The notes below the pieces were generated by a model. It made no database searches and was not told the origin of the DNA. It saw only the letters and a list, made by a program, of their open reading frames with translations. A stretch of DNA of 33,188 nt from Blastocatellia bacterium. Its GTDB lineage: Bacteria > Acidobacteriota > Blastocatellia > Chloracidobacteriales > Chloracidobacteriaceae. The position numbers and the translations under genes were made by a program. Of this stretch, positions 8,391 to 15,485 are shown piece after piece (the first letter of the stretch is position 1; each line of letters opens with the position of its first letter). The stretch lies in assembly GCA_019695185.1 (NCBI GenBank), contig JAIBAN010000087.1:1-33188 (forward strand), read 5' to 3'.

Positions 8391-9956
8391 TTACCTTTGT
8401 TGGCCCAGGAGCTTTTGTCTGAGGGTCAGATTCTCCAGGGCAATACTGGCTTGAAAAAGAAAGATTTCCAGCACATGAGTGTGCCGTAAGGGCTTGTGAT
8501 GGATTGAGTTATCGGCATAAATCAGACCGATGGTGCCGCCTTGCGACCGTAACGGATAGATGACAGCTTCACGGTTGGGGCACTCGCCCACTTCCGCAGG
8601 GATAAAGCGGGTCCACCACTGCGGGCTTAATCCGCCTCGAAACGGAATCCCTTTGCGATACACTTCGGCAAACATGCCCCCTTCGGCCAGCGGAATGCGC
8701 AATTTGCGCACTTTGGCCGTCGCTTTTTCGGCAGCCGCCGTAAAGCCAAATCCGCCGCGTCCAATCAATTGGTCGTTTTTGACCAGGAAAAACAGTGCCC
8801 GGTCAAAACACTCAGCCAAAAGCCGCATGAGCAGCAGTGAAACTTCGGTGGTTTCATCCGGGTGTTGCAATTGGGAAATGGATTCGTGGAGCAGTTCCAG
8901 CAGCCGTTTTTCGGCGCTTTCATCCGGGCGGTCCGGCAGCCTGACCGAAAGCCCCAATTCCGAAAAGAAATTGGCGGCGTCAGGATTCATGGATTCCTGC
9001 CAGGGCGTATTGGTCAACTGGTTGACCAGAGTCTTGACCTGTTCAATCAGAGTGGTCAGTTCGCTGCGGGTCTGTGGTGACAGGGTGCCGCGCAAATTGA
9101 GTGCCAGCGGACGCGCCAAAACCCGGAGCGGGTTAAAGGTGTCAAGCATCTGGGCGGGAATCTGCATTGGATATTCAGCCGTCAAAATCGTGGAAGCGGT
9201 TTCATTGGCGCGTGCGAGTAAATCCCAGGCCGGGCGCGGCTGACCATTGGCCGGAATCAGTTCGGCCAAATCCACAATGGTCAAGGCCGGCAAGTTGCAA
9301 TTGGCCAGTTCCTCGAAAGCGGCGTGCAGCGCTTCCGGGTCTGCCTCACTTACACAATGCACCTCGACCCCCAGCCCATTCAGCGCATTGCGCAGGGGAA
9401 GTGCAATTTCTCCGAGCGACTGGACAATCAGCACAAACCCTTTGGTGGGGAGTTCACCCACGGCAATCTGCTGGGAAGTCGCCAGTTGCTGTTCGTCATG
9501 CTGTCGTGCCTGGTCAAGCAGCAATTCCTGCGGGTCAAGCCGACAGCTTCCGTAAATGGGAACTTCAGCCACCTGAAAACTGAAGTTTCCTTTATTGAGT
9601 TGCAGAATCCGGCGGGTGATCTTTTCCAATTCCGAGCGGGCGACATCCTCAAGCTGGTCATAACTGACGATGCTTTGCTGGACCAGAATTGAGCCTAACG
9701 GCTTCCAGTCGCCGGAAAGCTGAGTATCAAGGGCAAAGGAAAGTTGTTGCGGCGTGATGAGGCCCCGCTCAACCAACATTTGCCCCAGCGGCAACCCTTG
9801 GGCCGCAGTGGCCCCCACCACCAGTCCATCCCGAAAGGACATGGTGAAACGGCCTTCGGCGGTCAGGAGGGTTAAAATACCGGTCCGGCGTCCGAGGTTG
9901 ATAATTTGGAGGATGTCAGGAAGTGGCAGTTCCTCAAGTGTTCCAGCCAGGCTCAT
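8391..9956 (-). CDS. DUF4388 regulator with receiver-like and GAF-like domains
   Basis: 521 residues. The N-terminus (MSLAGTLEELPLPDILQIINLGRRTGILTL split across about 1-30, then GRFTMSFRDGLVVGA) is the DUF4388/PATAN module found in gliding and chemosensory regulators. A second helical part runs to about 150 (GQMLVERGLITPQQL). Residues about 172-300 look like a degenerate response-regulator fold (GFVLIVQSLGEIALPLRNALNGLG, then TIVDLAEL), without the full acidic pocket. The C-terminal ~170 residues resemble a GAF domain (GGTIGLIYADNSI, then FLFQASIALENLTL). Likely a cytosolic signal integrator; input and partner are unknown. AGGTG lies about 7 nt before the ATG. It is followed by the unpaired array. 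Confidence 0.8.
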   Translation of the reverse strand: MSLAGTLEELPLPDILQIINLGRRTGILTLLTAEGRFTMSFRDGLVVGATAAQGLPLGQMLVERGLITPQQLSFALDTQLSGDWKPLGSILVQQSIVSYDQLEDVARSELEKITRRILQLNKGNFSFQVAEVPIYGSCRLDPQELLLDQARQHDEQQLATSQQIAVGELPTKGFVLIVQSLGEIALPLRNALNGLGVEVHCVSEADPEALHAAFEELANCNLPALTIVDLAELIPANGQPRPAWDLLARANETASTILTAEYPMQIPAQMLDTFNPLRVLARPLALNLRGTLSPQTRSELTTLIEQVKTLVNQLTNTPWQESMNPDAANFFSELGLSVRLPDRPDESAEKRLLELLHESISQLQHPDETTEVSLLLMRLLAECFDRALFFLVKNDQLIGRGGFGFTAAAEKATAKVRKLRIPLAEGGMFAEVYRKGIPFRGGLSPQWWTRFIPAEVGECPNREAVIYPLRSQGGTIGLIYADNSIHHKPLRHTHVLEIFLFQASIALENLTLRQKLLGQQR

Positions 9957-10371
9957 TGTGGGTCACCTACTGAAAACCCGCGCAGTGCTCCACCTATATT
10001 TCACCGCGCCAAATCCGCTTTGGTGAAATTGGGTGGAGATGAAGCACGGTCCGCCGAGTCACGCGGGAGCGGTGGCCGCAGGCCACTCAGCCTGCTCCGC
10101 ATGATGGTTGTTTTCCAGGCTCACTCCAAGTATCCTGAGGGTGACTGGCCCTCCCAGGAACTGAGAGTTGTGTCAAACGGGTCTGTCGGTGTCCATTCCA
10201 GTCTGTTGTGCCGACAGTCGCAAGAATCTCCAATCCATAACCTTTTAGGTTTGGTTGGAGAGGTTCAATGAAAAGGACTGAGGGCTGAGGACTGAGAACC
10301 ACTCAAATACATTGAAGGTAATTGACTGAAAGTCCCTCTTGACCTCAGTTCTCAATTCTCAGCCCTTGCGG
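9957..10371. other. 415-bp gene-free region upstream of the DUF4388 gene
   Basis: No coding frame here looks real. It holds the 3' repeat element of nusB at 10274-10366 and a small hairpin GTGGCC-GCA-GGCCAC at 10072-10086. The segment 9957-10050 should contain the promoter of the DUF4388 gene, but I see no clear -35/-10 pair. The stretch 10090-10270 has no recognisable structure. Confidence 0.6.
10274..10366. repeat. Paired inverted 7-bp arrays downstream of nusB
   Basis: Arm one at 10274-10299 is AGGACTG/AGGGCTG repeated with period 7. Arm two at 10342-10366 is TCAGTTC/TCAATTC/TCAGCCC. The arms are complementary with a few mismatches, and the loop is about 42 nt. In the nusB direction the array starts 5 nt after the TAA and reads AGGGCTGAGAATTGAG, G-rich. 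Confidence 0.85.
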
Positions 10372-10833
10372 TTAGGCGGTTTTAACAGAGCTCTGTGATT
10401 CGGGTGGCGGACTGATTTTATTTTCTTCGAGGTCGCGCTTGATGCCGTCCAAAATCCCGTTGATAAACTGGGTCGCTTCGTAGGTGCTGAAGCGCCGGGC
10501 AATTTCAAGTGCTTCGTTGATGACGACGGTTTTCGGGGTGTCGGCCTCAAAGAGGAACTCATAGACCGCCAGTCGAAGCAGGTTCCGGTCCACCACCGCC
10601 ATGCGCGAAATCCGCCAATGCTCGGTCCGTTGGCGAATCAAAAGGTCAATTTCATCCAGATGTGCCAGAACGCCGGTTACCAGTGCCGTGGCAAATTCCT
10701 GGATGTCTTCTTTTGGTTCGTCGGTTAATTCTTCCCAAAACAAGGTCAGCAGTTCCGGCAAGGTCGGCTGCGCAATGTCATATTGAAAGAGCATTTGTAA
10801 GGCGCTTTCCCTAGCCCTACGTCGAACACCCAT
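10372..10833 (-). CDS. nusB: Transcription antitermination protein NusB
   Basis: 153 residues. NusB with NusE (S10) binds boxA RNA and supports rRNA antitermination. The family start MGVRRRARESALQMLFQYD is intact. VVDRNLLRLAVYEFLF and TVVINEALEIARRFS mark the second half of the helical fold, with FINGILDGI near the end. The last ~15 residues are a polar tail. AGGA sits 7 nt before the ATG. It lies 93 nt downstream of ribH in the same direction, a pairing common in bacteria and consistent with co-transcription. Confidence 0.97.
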   Translation of the reverse strand: MGVRRRARESALQMLFQYDIAQPTLPELLTLFWEELTDEPKEDIQEFATALVTGVLAHLDEIDLLIRQRTEHWRISRMAVVDRNLLRLAVYEFLFEADTPKTVVINEALEIARRFSTYEATQFINGILDGIKRDLEENKISPPPESQSSVKTA

Positions 10834-10885
10834 AGCAATTCCTAACCCAGTAGCTTGTAGCCGGCAATCCCGGAACCAAGTCCTT

Positions 10886-10902
10886 GGCCCCAGGTCGGGG
10901 CC
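10886..10902. other. GC hairpin between ribH and nusB
   Basis: GGCCCC-AGGTC-GGGGCC forms a perfect 6-bp GC stem with a 5-nt loop. There is no T-run on either side, so it may slow or stabilise rather than terminate transcription. Confidence 0.4.
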
Positions 10903-10926
10903 GGAGCAGGCCCCCGGAATCGTCGG

Positions 10927-11394
10927 TCACACAATAGATTTATACAGGTTGAAGAGTTCAACGGCAGCCATGGCCGCCTCCACTCCTTTATTACCGGCTT
11001 TCAGGCCGGCCCGGTCAATCGCCTGCTCGATTGAATCCGCAGTAAGAACGCCAAAGGTAATCGGAATGCCGGTTTCCAGCGAAACAGCGGCAATTCCTTT
11101 GGTAACTTCGGCGGCAATATAATCAAAATGCGGGGTTTCGCCCCGAATCAACGCACCCAGGCAGATAATTGTGTCATAGTGGCCGGTGCGGGCAACTTTT
11201 TGAGCCGTCAGCGGAATTTCAAATGAACCGGGAACCCGGTAGATGGCCAAATCGTCTGCGTTTCCACCCAGACGTTCAATTGTGTCCACTGCGCCTGAAA
11301 CCAGCCGGTTGACGACAAAATCGTTCCAGCGGCCAACAACCAAGGCACAGCGCATTCCTTCCGCATTCAGTTTTCCAATGATTTCGCGCGGCAC
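10927..11394 (-). CDS. ribH: 6,7-dimethyl-8-ribityllumazine synthase
   Basis: Joins the pyrimidine product of riboflavin synthesis to dihydroxybutanone phosphate, the step before riboflavin synthase. Landmarks are CALVVGRWNDFV, the RVPGSFEIPL loop, CLGALIRGETPHFDYIA with the catalytic His region, and GNKGVEAA near the end. I favour the GTG at 11394: GGAG lies 5 nt before it, and the protein (155 residues) then has about 14 residues before the first strand, as usual. An ATG at 11430 gives a 12-residue longer product but with a poor ribosome site. The next gene upstream is divergent, and no other rib gene is in the window. Confidence 0.95.
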   Translation of the reverse strand: MPREIIGKLNAEGMRCALVVGRWNDFVVNRLVSGAVDTIERLGGNADDLAIYRVPGSFEIPLTAQKVARTGHYDTIICLGALIRGETPHFDYIAAEVTKGIAAVSLETGIPITFGVLTADSIEQAIDRAGLKAGNKGVEAAMAAVELFNLYKSIV

Positions 11395-11579
11395 GCAAAC
11401 TCCGATACATTTAATTCCGACGCTTCGCATGGATTTCCCATCCGAAATGGAAAATGATGTGAACTGATCGTCGGATGATTGGCCCTAGAAAGGCCGGTTT
11501 TCCTTATAGCATAGCGTTTCCAAGTCGCGCAACGATGTGTTTGGCTCTCCCGGAGGTGTTTTTGAGTGTGTGCAAATCA

Positions 11580-12341
11580 ATGAAAATCAAACTGTTCCTT
11601 ATTTTCTGCCTGCTTTGGGGGGGAATCCTCGGAAGCACCGGTTGCACGCGTCCCGCCCGCCCGCAACAAACGTTGGTGGTTGCGGCGGCTTCCGACCTGG
11701 ACCCGGCGTTGCGGGACATCGCTGCTGCCTTTCAGCAGGAACATCAGGTTGAGGTCAGTCTCAATTTTGCCTCAACCGGCACTCTGGTCCGACAGGCAGG
11801 CCAGGGGGCTCCGTTTGACCTGCTGCTGGCTGCCAATGAAACCTATATTGCGACATTGGAGCAGCAACATCTGCTGGTTGCAGGTTCCGGACGAGTTTAC
11901 GGCCAGGGGCGGCTGGTCGTTTGGCAAAACGAGGAAACTGCCGTCCGGGTGAAAACGCTGAACGATTTGACGTTGCCGGAAGTCAAACGCATCGCCCTTG
12001 CCAATCCCGAACATGCGCCTTACGGACAGGCTGCCGTGGAAGCTTTCAAAAAAGCCGGTCTGTATGAAGCCATCAAACCCAAACTCATTTATGGGGAAAA
12101 TGTCAGCCAAGCCTTACAGTTTGCCCAGACCGGCAACGCCGAGGTGGCGTTGGTAGCTTTTTCTTTAACCGTAAACAAACCGGGCCGGTGGTTTGAGGTT
12201 GATGCGGCTCTTTATGCTCCCATTCAGCAAAAACTGGGCATCCTCCGTACCACCCGCAATGAAGCCGCCGCCCGTGCATTGGCCGACTTCATCACGGAAG
12301 GGAAGGGGAAAGAGGTGTTGGCACGGTACGGATTTCGGTAA
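11580..12341 (+). CDS. modA: ModA-like molybdate-binding lipoprotein
   Basis: About 253 residues from ATG 11580. A signal peptide (KLFLIFCLLWGGIL) ends in the lipobox STGC, so it is a lipoprotein facing the periplasm. The mature part follows the ModA pattern: TLVVAAASDL, NFASTGTLVRQ for oxyanion contact, GAPFDLLLAANETY, ANPEHAPYGQAA and GNAEVALVAFS. It should capture molybdate or tungstate for an ABC importer, but modB and modC are not adjacent. GGAGG at 11552-11556 better fits a TTG at 11562 or GTG at 11568, either adding a few residues before the signal peptide. Its TAA is followed at once by a 9-bp repeat array. Confidence 0.85.
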   Translation: MKIKLFLIFCLLWGGILGSTGCTRPARPQQTLVVAAASDLDPALRDIAAAFQQEHQVEVSLNFASTGTLVRQAGQGAPFDLLLAANETYIATLEQQHLLVAGSGRVYGQGRLVVWQNEETAVRVKTLNDLTLPEVKRIALANPEHAPYGQAAVEAFKKAGLYEAIKPKLIYGENVSQALQFAQTGNAEVALVAFSLTVNKPGRWFEVDAALYAPIQQKLGILRTTRNEAAARALADFITEGKGKEVLARYGFR

Positions 12342-12467
12342 GAGTCTTGGGAGTCTTGGGAGTCTTGGGAGTCTTGGGAGTCAGGAAACCCCTGTCACCG
12401 TGTCACCCTTCACCTCTTCAGTTTTTGGACTCTCAAGACTTCCAAGACTCCCAAGACGCTCAAGACT
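12342..12467. repeat. Paired inverted 9-bp arrays (unit GTCTTGGGA), convergent gap
   Basis: Arm one at 12342-12382 is GTCTTGGGA repeated more than four times and starts on the base after the modA TAA. Arm two at 12429-12467 is the complement with variants (CTCAAGACT, TTCCAAGACT). Loop about 46 nt. Arm two contains the stop codon of the esterase gene on the other strand. The same 9-bp unit is used at 7132-7286. Confidence 0.92.
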
Positions 12468-13311
12468 TTCTTTGTGGTGGAAACAAAAACTGGAGCATGG
12501 GGCTGACCCGCCGCCGCCAGGCCCGTTCGCCGTGGCGCGCGCGCTTGGCTTCGCGGTAATGCAGGTCCTGTCCCTGGTGAAAGCCTTTTTCATGCAAGGC
12601 GTCACGCATCCGCCGGGCGGAATGCAGGGCGCTGGGGCCTTCTTTGGTCCCCATGTCGAGCCAAATCCGAAACGAAGGTTTGTGGCTGAGTTTGCGCACG
12701 GACTCGACGATAATCTGGTGGTCCCACCAGAAAGAGGGCGACATGACGGCCAGTTTGCCAAACACCTGCGGATATTTGAGGCCGAGGTACATTGAAACCA
12801 GCCCGCCGAGCGACGAACCCCCGACGGCAGTGTGATGGCGGTCCGGCAGGGTTCGGTAGTGATGGTCAATAAACGGTTTCAATTCTTCGACCAGAAAGCG
12901 GCCATAGAGATTGGCCTTGCCTCCTTTGTCCACTTTAGGGTCGCGGGTGGGGGTATATTCGTCAATCCGGTCCACCCCGGTGTTATAAATTCCGACAATG
13001 ATAACCGGCTCGATTTTGCGGTTGCGAATCAATCGTTCGGCGGTTTCATCCACTTCCCATTCCACACCGGGAATGTAGGAGGTCGCACCGTCAAACAGGT
13101 TTTGTCCGTCCTGCATGTAAAAAACCGGATAGCGGCGAAAAGGGTTGGCCGCATAATCCGGTGGCAGGTAGACCAGGACATTGCGATGGTTCTGTAAAAT
13201 TCGTGAATGAAATGCCGTGTGCATTTGAAAATGCCCGGTCAGCGTGTGCTTTCCGGGCGTATGCCGACGGGTGCGGGTGCGACTGGTTCGCACTTTGCGG
13301 AGTGTTGTCAT
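12460..13311 (-). CDS. Esterase-family alpha/beta hydrolase
   Basis: 283 residues. Resembles the Fes/enterochelin-esterase and esterase D group. The strand-turn YPVFYMQDGQNLFD (about 61-74) is the typical oxyanion region. The nucleophile elbow GGSSLGG lies near 164-170 with Ser in the centre. The acid is probably Asp in IWLDMG and the base His in ARHGERAWRRR. The first ~28 residues are basic (TSRTRTRRH) and not a signal peptide, so it is probably cytosolic. The substrate is unknown; with no siderophore genes nearby an enterobactin role is unsupported. The final residues and TGA fall inside the repeat arm at 12429-12467. Confidence 0.85.
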   Translation of the reverse strand: MTTLRKVRTSRTRTRRHTPGKHTLTGHFQMHTAFHSRILQNHRNVLVYLPPDYAANPFRRYPVFYMQDGQNLFDGATSYIPGVEWEVDETAERLIRNRKIEPVIIVGIYNTGVDRIDEYTPTRDPKVDKGGKANLYGRFLVEELKPFIDHHYRTLPDRHHTAVGGSSLGGLVSMYLGLKYPQVFGKLAVMSPSFWWDHQIIVESVRKLSHKPSFRIWLDMGTKEGPSALHSARRMRDALHEKGFHQGQDLHYREAKRARHGERAWRRRVSPMLQFLFPPQRKS

Positions 13312-13322
13312 GCTTTTAGAAA

Positions 13323-13499
13323 AGGACTGAGGACTGAGGGCTGAAAACCAAGGACTGAGGACTGAGGACCGAGGACCGAGGAAGAAAAATCACCTGTTCC
13401 AACTGCTTCAAAATTGGCAAACAAATGGTTTTTTGCTTTTCTCAGTCCTCAGTCCTCAGTCCTCAGTCCTCAGTCCTTGGTTTTCAGCCCTCAGTCCTG
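13323..13499. repeat. Long paired inverted 7-bp arrays with an identical interruption
   Basis: Arm one at 13323-13382 and arm two at 13440-13499 are each about 60 nt of AGGACTG-type units. They share an exact 35-nt complementary block that includes a variant unit (TGGTTTT) and a neighbouring CAGCCCT unit, and the pairing extends further with single mismatches. The loop is about 57 nt. In the direction of the redoxin gene the G-rich arm begins 2-4 nt after the TAA at 13502. This is the longest stem in the window. Confidence 0.93.
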
Positions 13500-13501
13500 T
13501 A

Positions 13502-14089
13502 TTAATATTTCACCGAACACCCATAGGGCTGGGTGGTTGGGTTGGAAACGGCTTTGCCGGCCAGGACTTCATCCAGCGCGGTCCGTACATAATTGTTGTT
13601 GGCTTTGTCATCAATCGCCCCGTTGTAAATCAGTTTGCCTTGTGGATCGATAATGAACATGTGAGGAGTGGTTTTGGCACCATAGAGCCGTCCGATTTTG
13701 CCTTCCGGGTCCAGGAGCAGCGCCGTGGGCGCGCCTTTTTCCTTTTTGATGGCGGCATTGGCCTGTTCCGGAGTCAAATGTCCCTGTTTGCCGGGAGCTG
13801 AGGAATCAATCGAAAGCCAAACGATTCCTTTTTTGGTGTACTCCTGCTGTAATTTTTGCATGACGCCGGGGTCATATTTCGAACGGACAATCGGGCAATC
13901 CGGGTTGTACCATTCCAACACCACATATTTTCCTTTGAAATCACTCAGATTGTGTGTTTTTCCATGAGAGTCAGTCCCGCTAAAGGCTGGTGCCGGTTGA
14001 CCGACGGTCGCATCAGCCCCTACACTAGCGTTGCATCCAATCACAAAAACCAAACAGGCAAGAACTGCCCAAAAAAATTTCCTGGTCAT
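13502..14089 (-). CDS. Redoxin/AhpC-TSA-like lipoprotein
   Basis: 195 residues. The signal peptide (FFWAVLACLVFVIGC) ends at a lipobox Cys near residue 19. The thioredoxin fold is shown by VGQPAPAFSGTDSHGKTHNLSDFKGKYVVLEW, then NPDCPIVR, and later GAKTTPHMFIIDP with the cis-Pro. The active site keeps one Cys in DCPIV instead of CxxC, as in peroxiredoxin-like relatives. A second Cys lies near the C-terminus in PYGCSVKY and could resolve the first. A periplasmic peroxidase or disulfide role is likely; the substrate is unknown. AAAGGAG is 9-10 nt before the ATG. Divergent from the radical SAM gene. Confidence 0.85.
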   Translation of the reverse strand: MTRKFFWAVLACLVFVIGCNASVGADATVGQPAPAFSGTDSHGKTHNLSDFKGKYVVLEWYNPDCPIVRSKYDPGVMQKLQQEYTKKGIVWLSIDSSAPGKQGHLTPEQANAAIKKEKGAPTALLLDPEGKIGRLYGAKTTPHMFIIDPQGKLIYNGAIDDKANNNYVRTALDEVLAGKAVSNPTTQPYGCSVKY

Positions 14090-14293
14090 ACCAAAAACTC
14101 TCCTTTAAAGCTCACAGATGTTGAGACGTGACAGGCACCCTCGTCCGCCTTTCGGCGTCCGGAGGCATTTCGCCAGCCTTGTTTGAAATCTTTTCTTGAC
14201 GGCTGTGCCGCAAGCGGCCCCAAACCAGTATGCGGAATTCCGGACGTGAACTTCAATCCGTTTACGCGTTTTTTACAAGGAGACCCCCATCCT

Positions 14294-15355
14294 ATGACTC
14301 ACGCCAACGAGGCTCAAAACCTCTCTACCAACGTCAACCACCTCTTAAACGGACTCGATTTTCTTTGGTTGGAACTGACCGGCAAGTGTAATCTGGAATG
14401 TGTCCATTGTTATGCCGAGTCAAGCCCAACCCTGCCAATGACTGAACGGATGACCTATGCCGATTGGCATCGCACCCTTTGCCAGGGAGCGGAACTGGGC
14501 TGCCGCAAAGTCCAATTCATCGGCGGCGAGGCCACCTTGCATCCGGACTTGCTCACGCTGGTGTCTGACGCGCACAGCCTCGGATACACCTACATTGAGG
14601 TGTATACCAACGCCACCCACCTGACTCCGGCCATGCTGGAAACGTTCAAGCGCTGCAAGGTGCGGCTGGCGGCTTCAGTGTATGCCGATGAACCCGAAGT
14701 CCATGATTCCATTACGCAACGCAAAGGGAGCTTTTTCAAAACCATTACCGGCTTACAGCAGGCAGTCACCCAGGGAATTCCGGTGCGGGTGGGCATTATT
14801 GTCATGGAAGCCAATACGGACCGGGTTGCCCCAACCAAAGCCATGCTCAACGAGATGGGGATTACCGAAGTCAGAGCGGACCGGCTGCGTGGCATTGGCC
14901 GAGGCGAACCGTTGCTGGGCAATGGCTCAACCTCGCTCAATGAACTCTGCGGAGCCTGTTGGAAAGGTCAGCTTTGCATAGATTCGGGTGGGCGGGTCTT
15001 TCCCTGCACGTTTTCGAAGTTCAACCCGATTGGCACCATTGAAGAAGGGCTGTCGGCGCTGGTGGAAAGCCAGAATTTGCGACTGTTCCGGGTGGCTGTC
15101 CGGGAAATGGTTGAGGAACGGCGACTGAGCCTGACCTGTAATCCGGATTCAACCCCCTGTGAACCAACCGGCGCGCCGGCACCCATGGAACCTGTGCCGG
15201 ATACCTGTAACCCGTCGGAGACGCCTTGCGAGCCGACCCCGGCACCAAGTGAGCCGACCGAACCGCCGCCGGATACGTGCAATCCGTCGGAAACACCTTG
15301 TGAGCCGACTGGGCAATCCTTGCAAAACTGGAATGGGCTTTCCTCCCGGTGGTAG
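14294..15355 (+). CDS. Radical SAM/SPASM enzyme with a Cys-Pro repeat tail
   Basis: 353 residues from ATG 14294, with AAGGAG about 11 nt upstream. The radical SAM cluster motif is C32-x3-C36-x2-C39 (KCNLECVHC), preceded by LWLELTGK as in peptide-modifying members; IGGEATLHP is the GGE motif. A SPASM-type cysteine group follows at 219, 222, 228 and 238 (CGACWKGQLC then GGRVFPC). After a normal catalytic length, a tail from about residue 281 carries three units of CNPxxTPCEPT with cysteine pairs 282/289, 305/312 and 329/336 in a Pro/Glu-rich linker. The tail could hold auxiliary cluster ligands or be a fused modification target. No separate precursor peptide is evident nearby. Confidence 0.88.
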   Translation: MTHANEAQNLSTNVNHLLNGLDFLWLELTGKCNLECVHCYAESSPTLPMTERMTYADWHRTLCQGAELGCRKVQFIGGEATLHPDLLTLVSDAHSLGYTYIEVYTNATHLTPAMLETFKRCKVRLAASVYADEPEVHDSITQRKGSFFKTITGLQQAVTQGIPVRVGIIVMEANTDRVAPTKAMLNEMGITEVRADRLRGIGRGEPLLGNGSTSLNELCGACWKGQLCIDSGGRVFPCTFSKFNPIGTIEEGLSALVESQNLRLFRVAVREMVEERRLSLTCNPDSTPCEPTGAPAPMEPVPDTCNPSETPCEPTPAPSEPTEPPPDTCNPSETPCEPTGQSLQNWNGLSSRW

Positions 15356-15385
15356 TTGTGAACCTGCCTCAATTGTGGTGAGGTT

Positions 15386-15471
15386 TGGTGAATGGTGAAC
15401 AATGAATGGCGTGTAACCGTTCTTGGCACCATTCACCATTTCAAATCGGACCTCATCTTCACCATTTCATT
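15386..15471. repeat. Paired inverted short arrays (unit TGGTGAA)
   Basis: Arm one at 15386-15410 is TGGTGAA, TGGTGAA, CAATGAA, TGGC with period 7. Arm two at 15427-15440 is CACCATTCACCATT, complementary to 12 nt of arm one. A further TTCACCATTT follows at 15458. It begins about 30 nt after the radical SAM stop and ends before the kinase ATG. G-rich on the sense strand first, as elsewhere. Confidence 0.7.
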
Positions 15472-15485
15472 TTTTCTGCTGTGTC

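Noticed and set aside
10087..10302. 71-codon minus-strand open frame upstream of the DUF4388 gene
   Set aside because: It starts in the 7-bp array, has no ribosome site and no domain-like composition.
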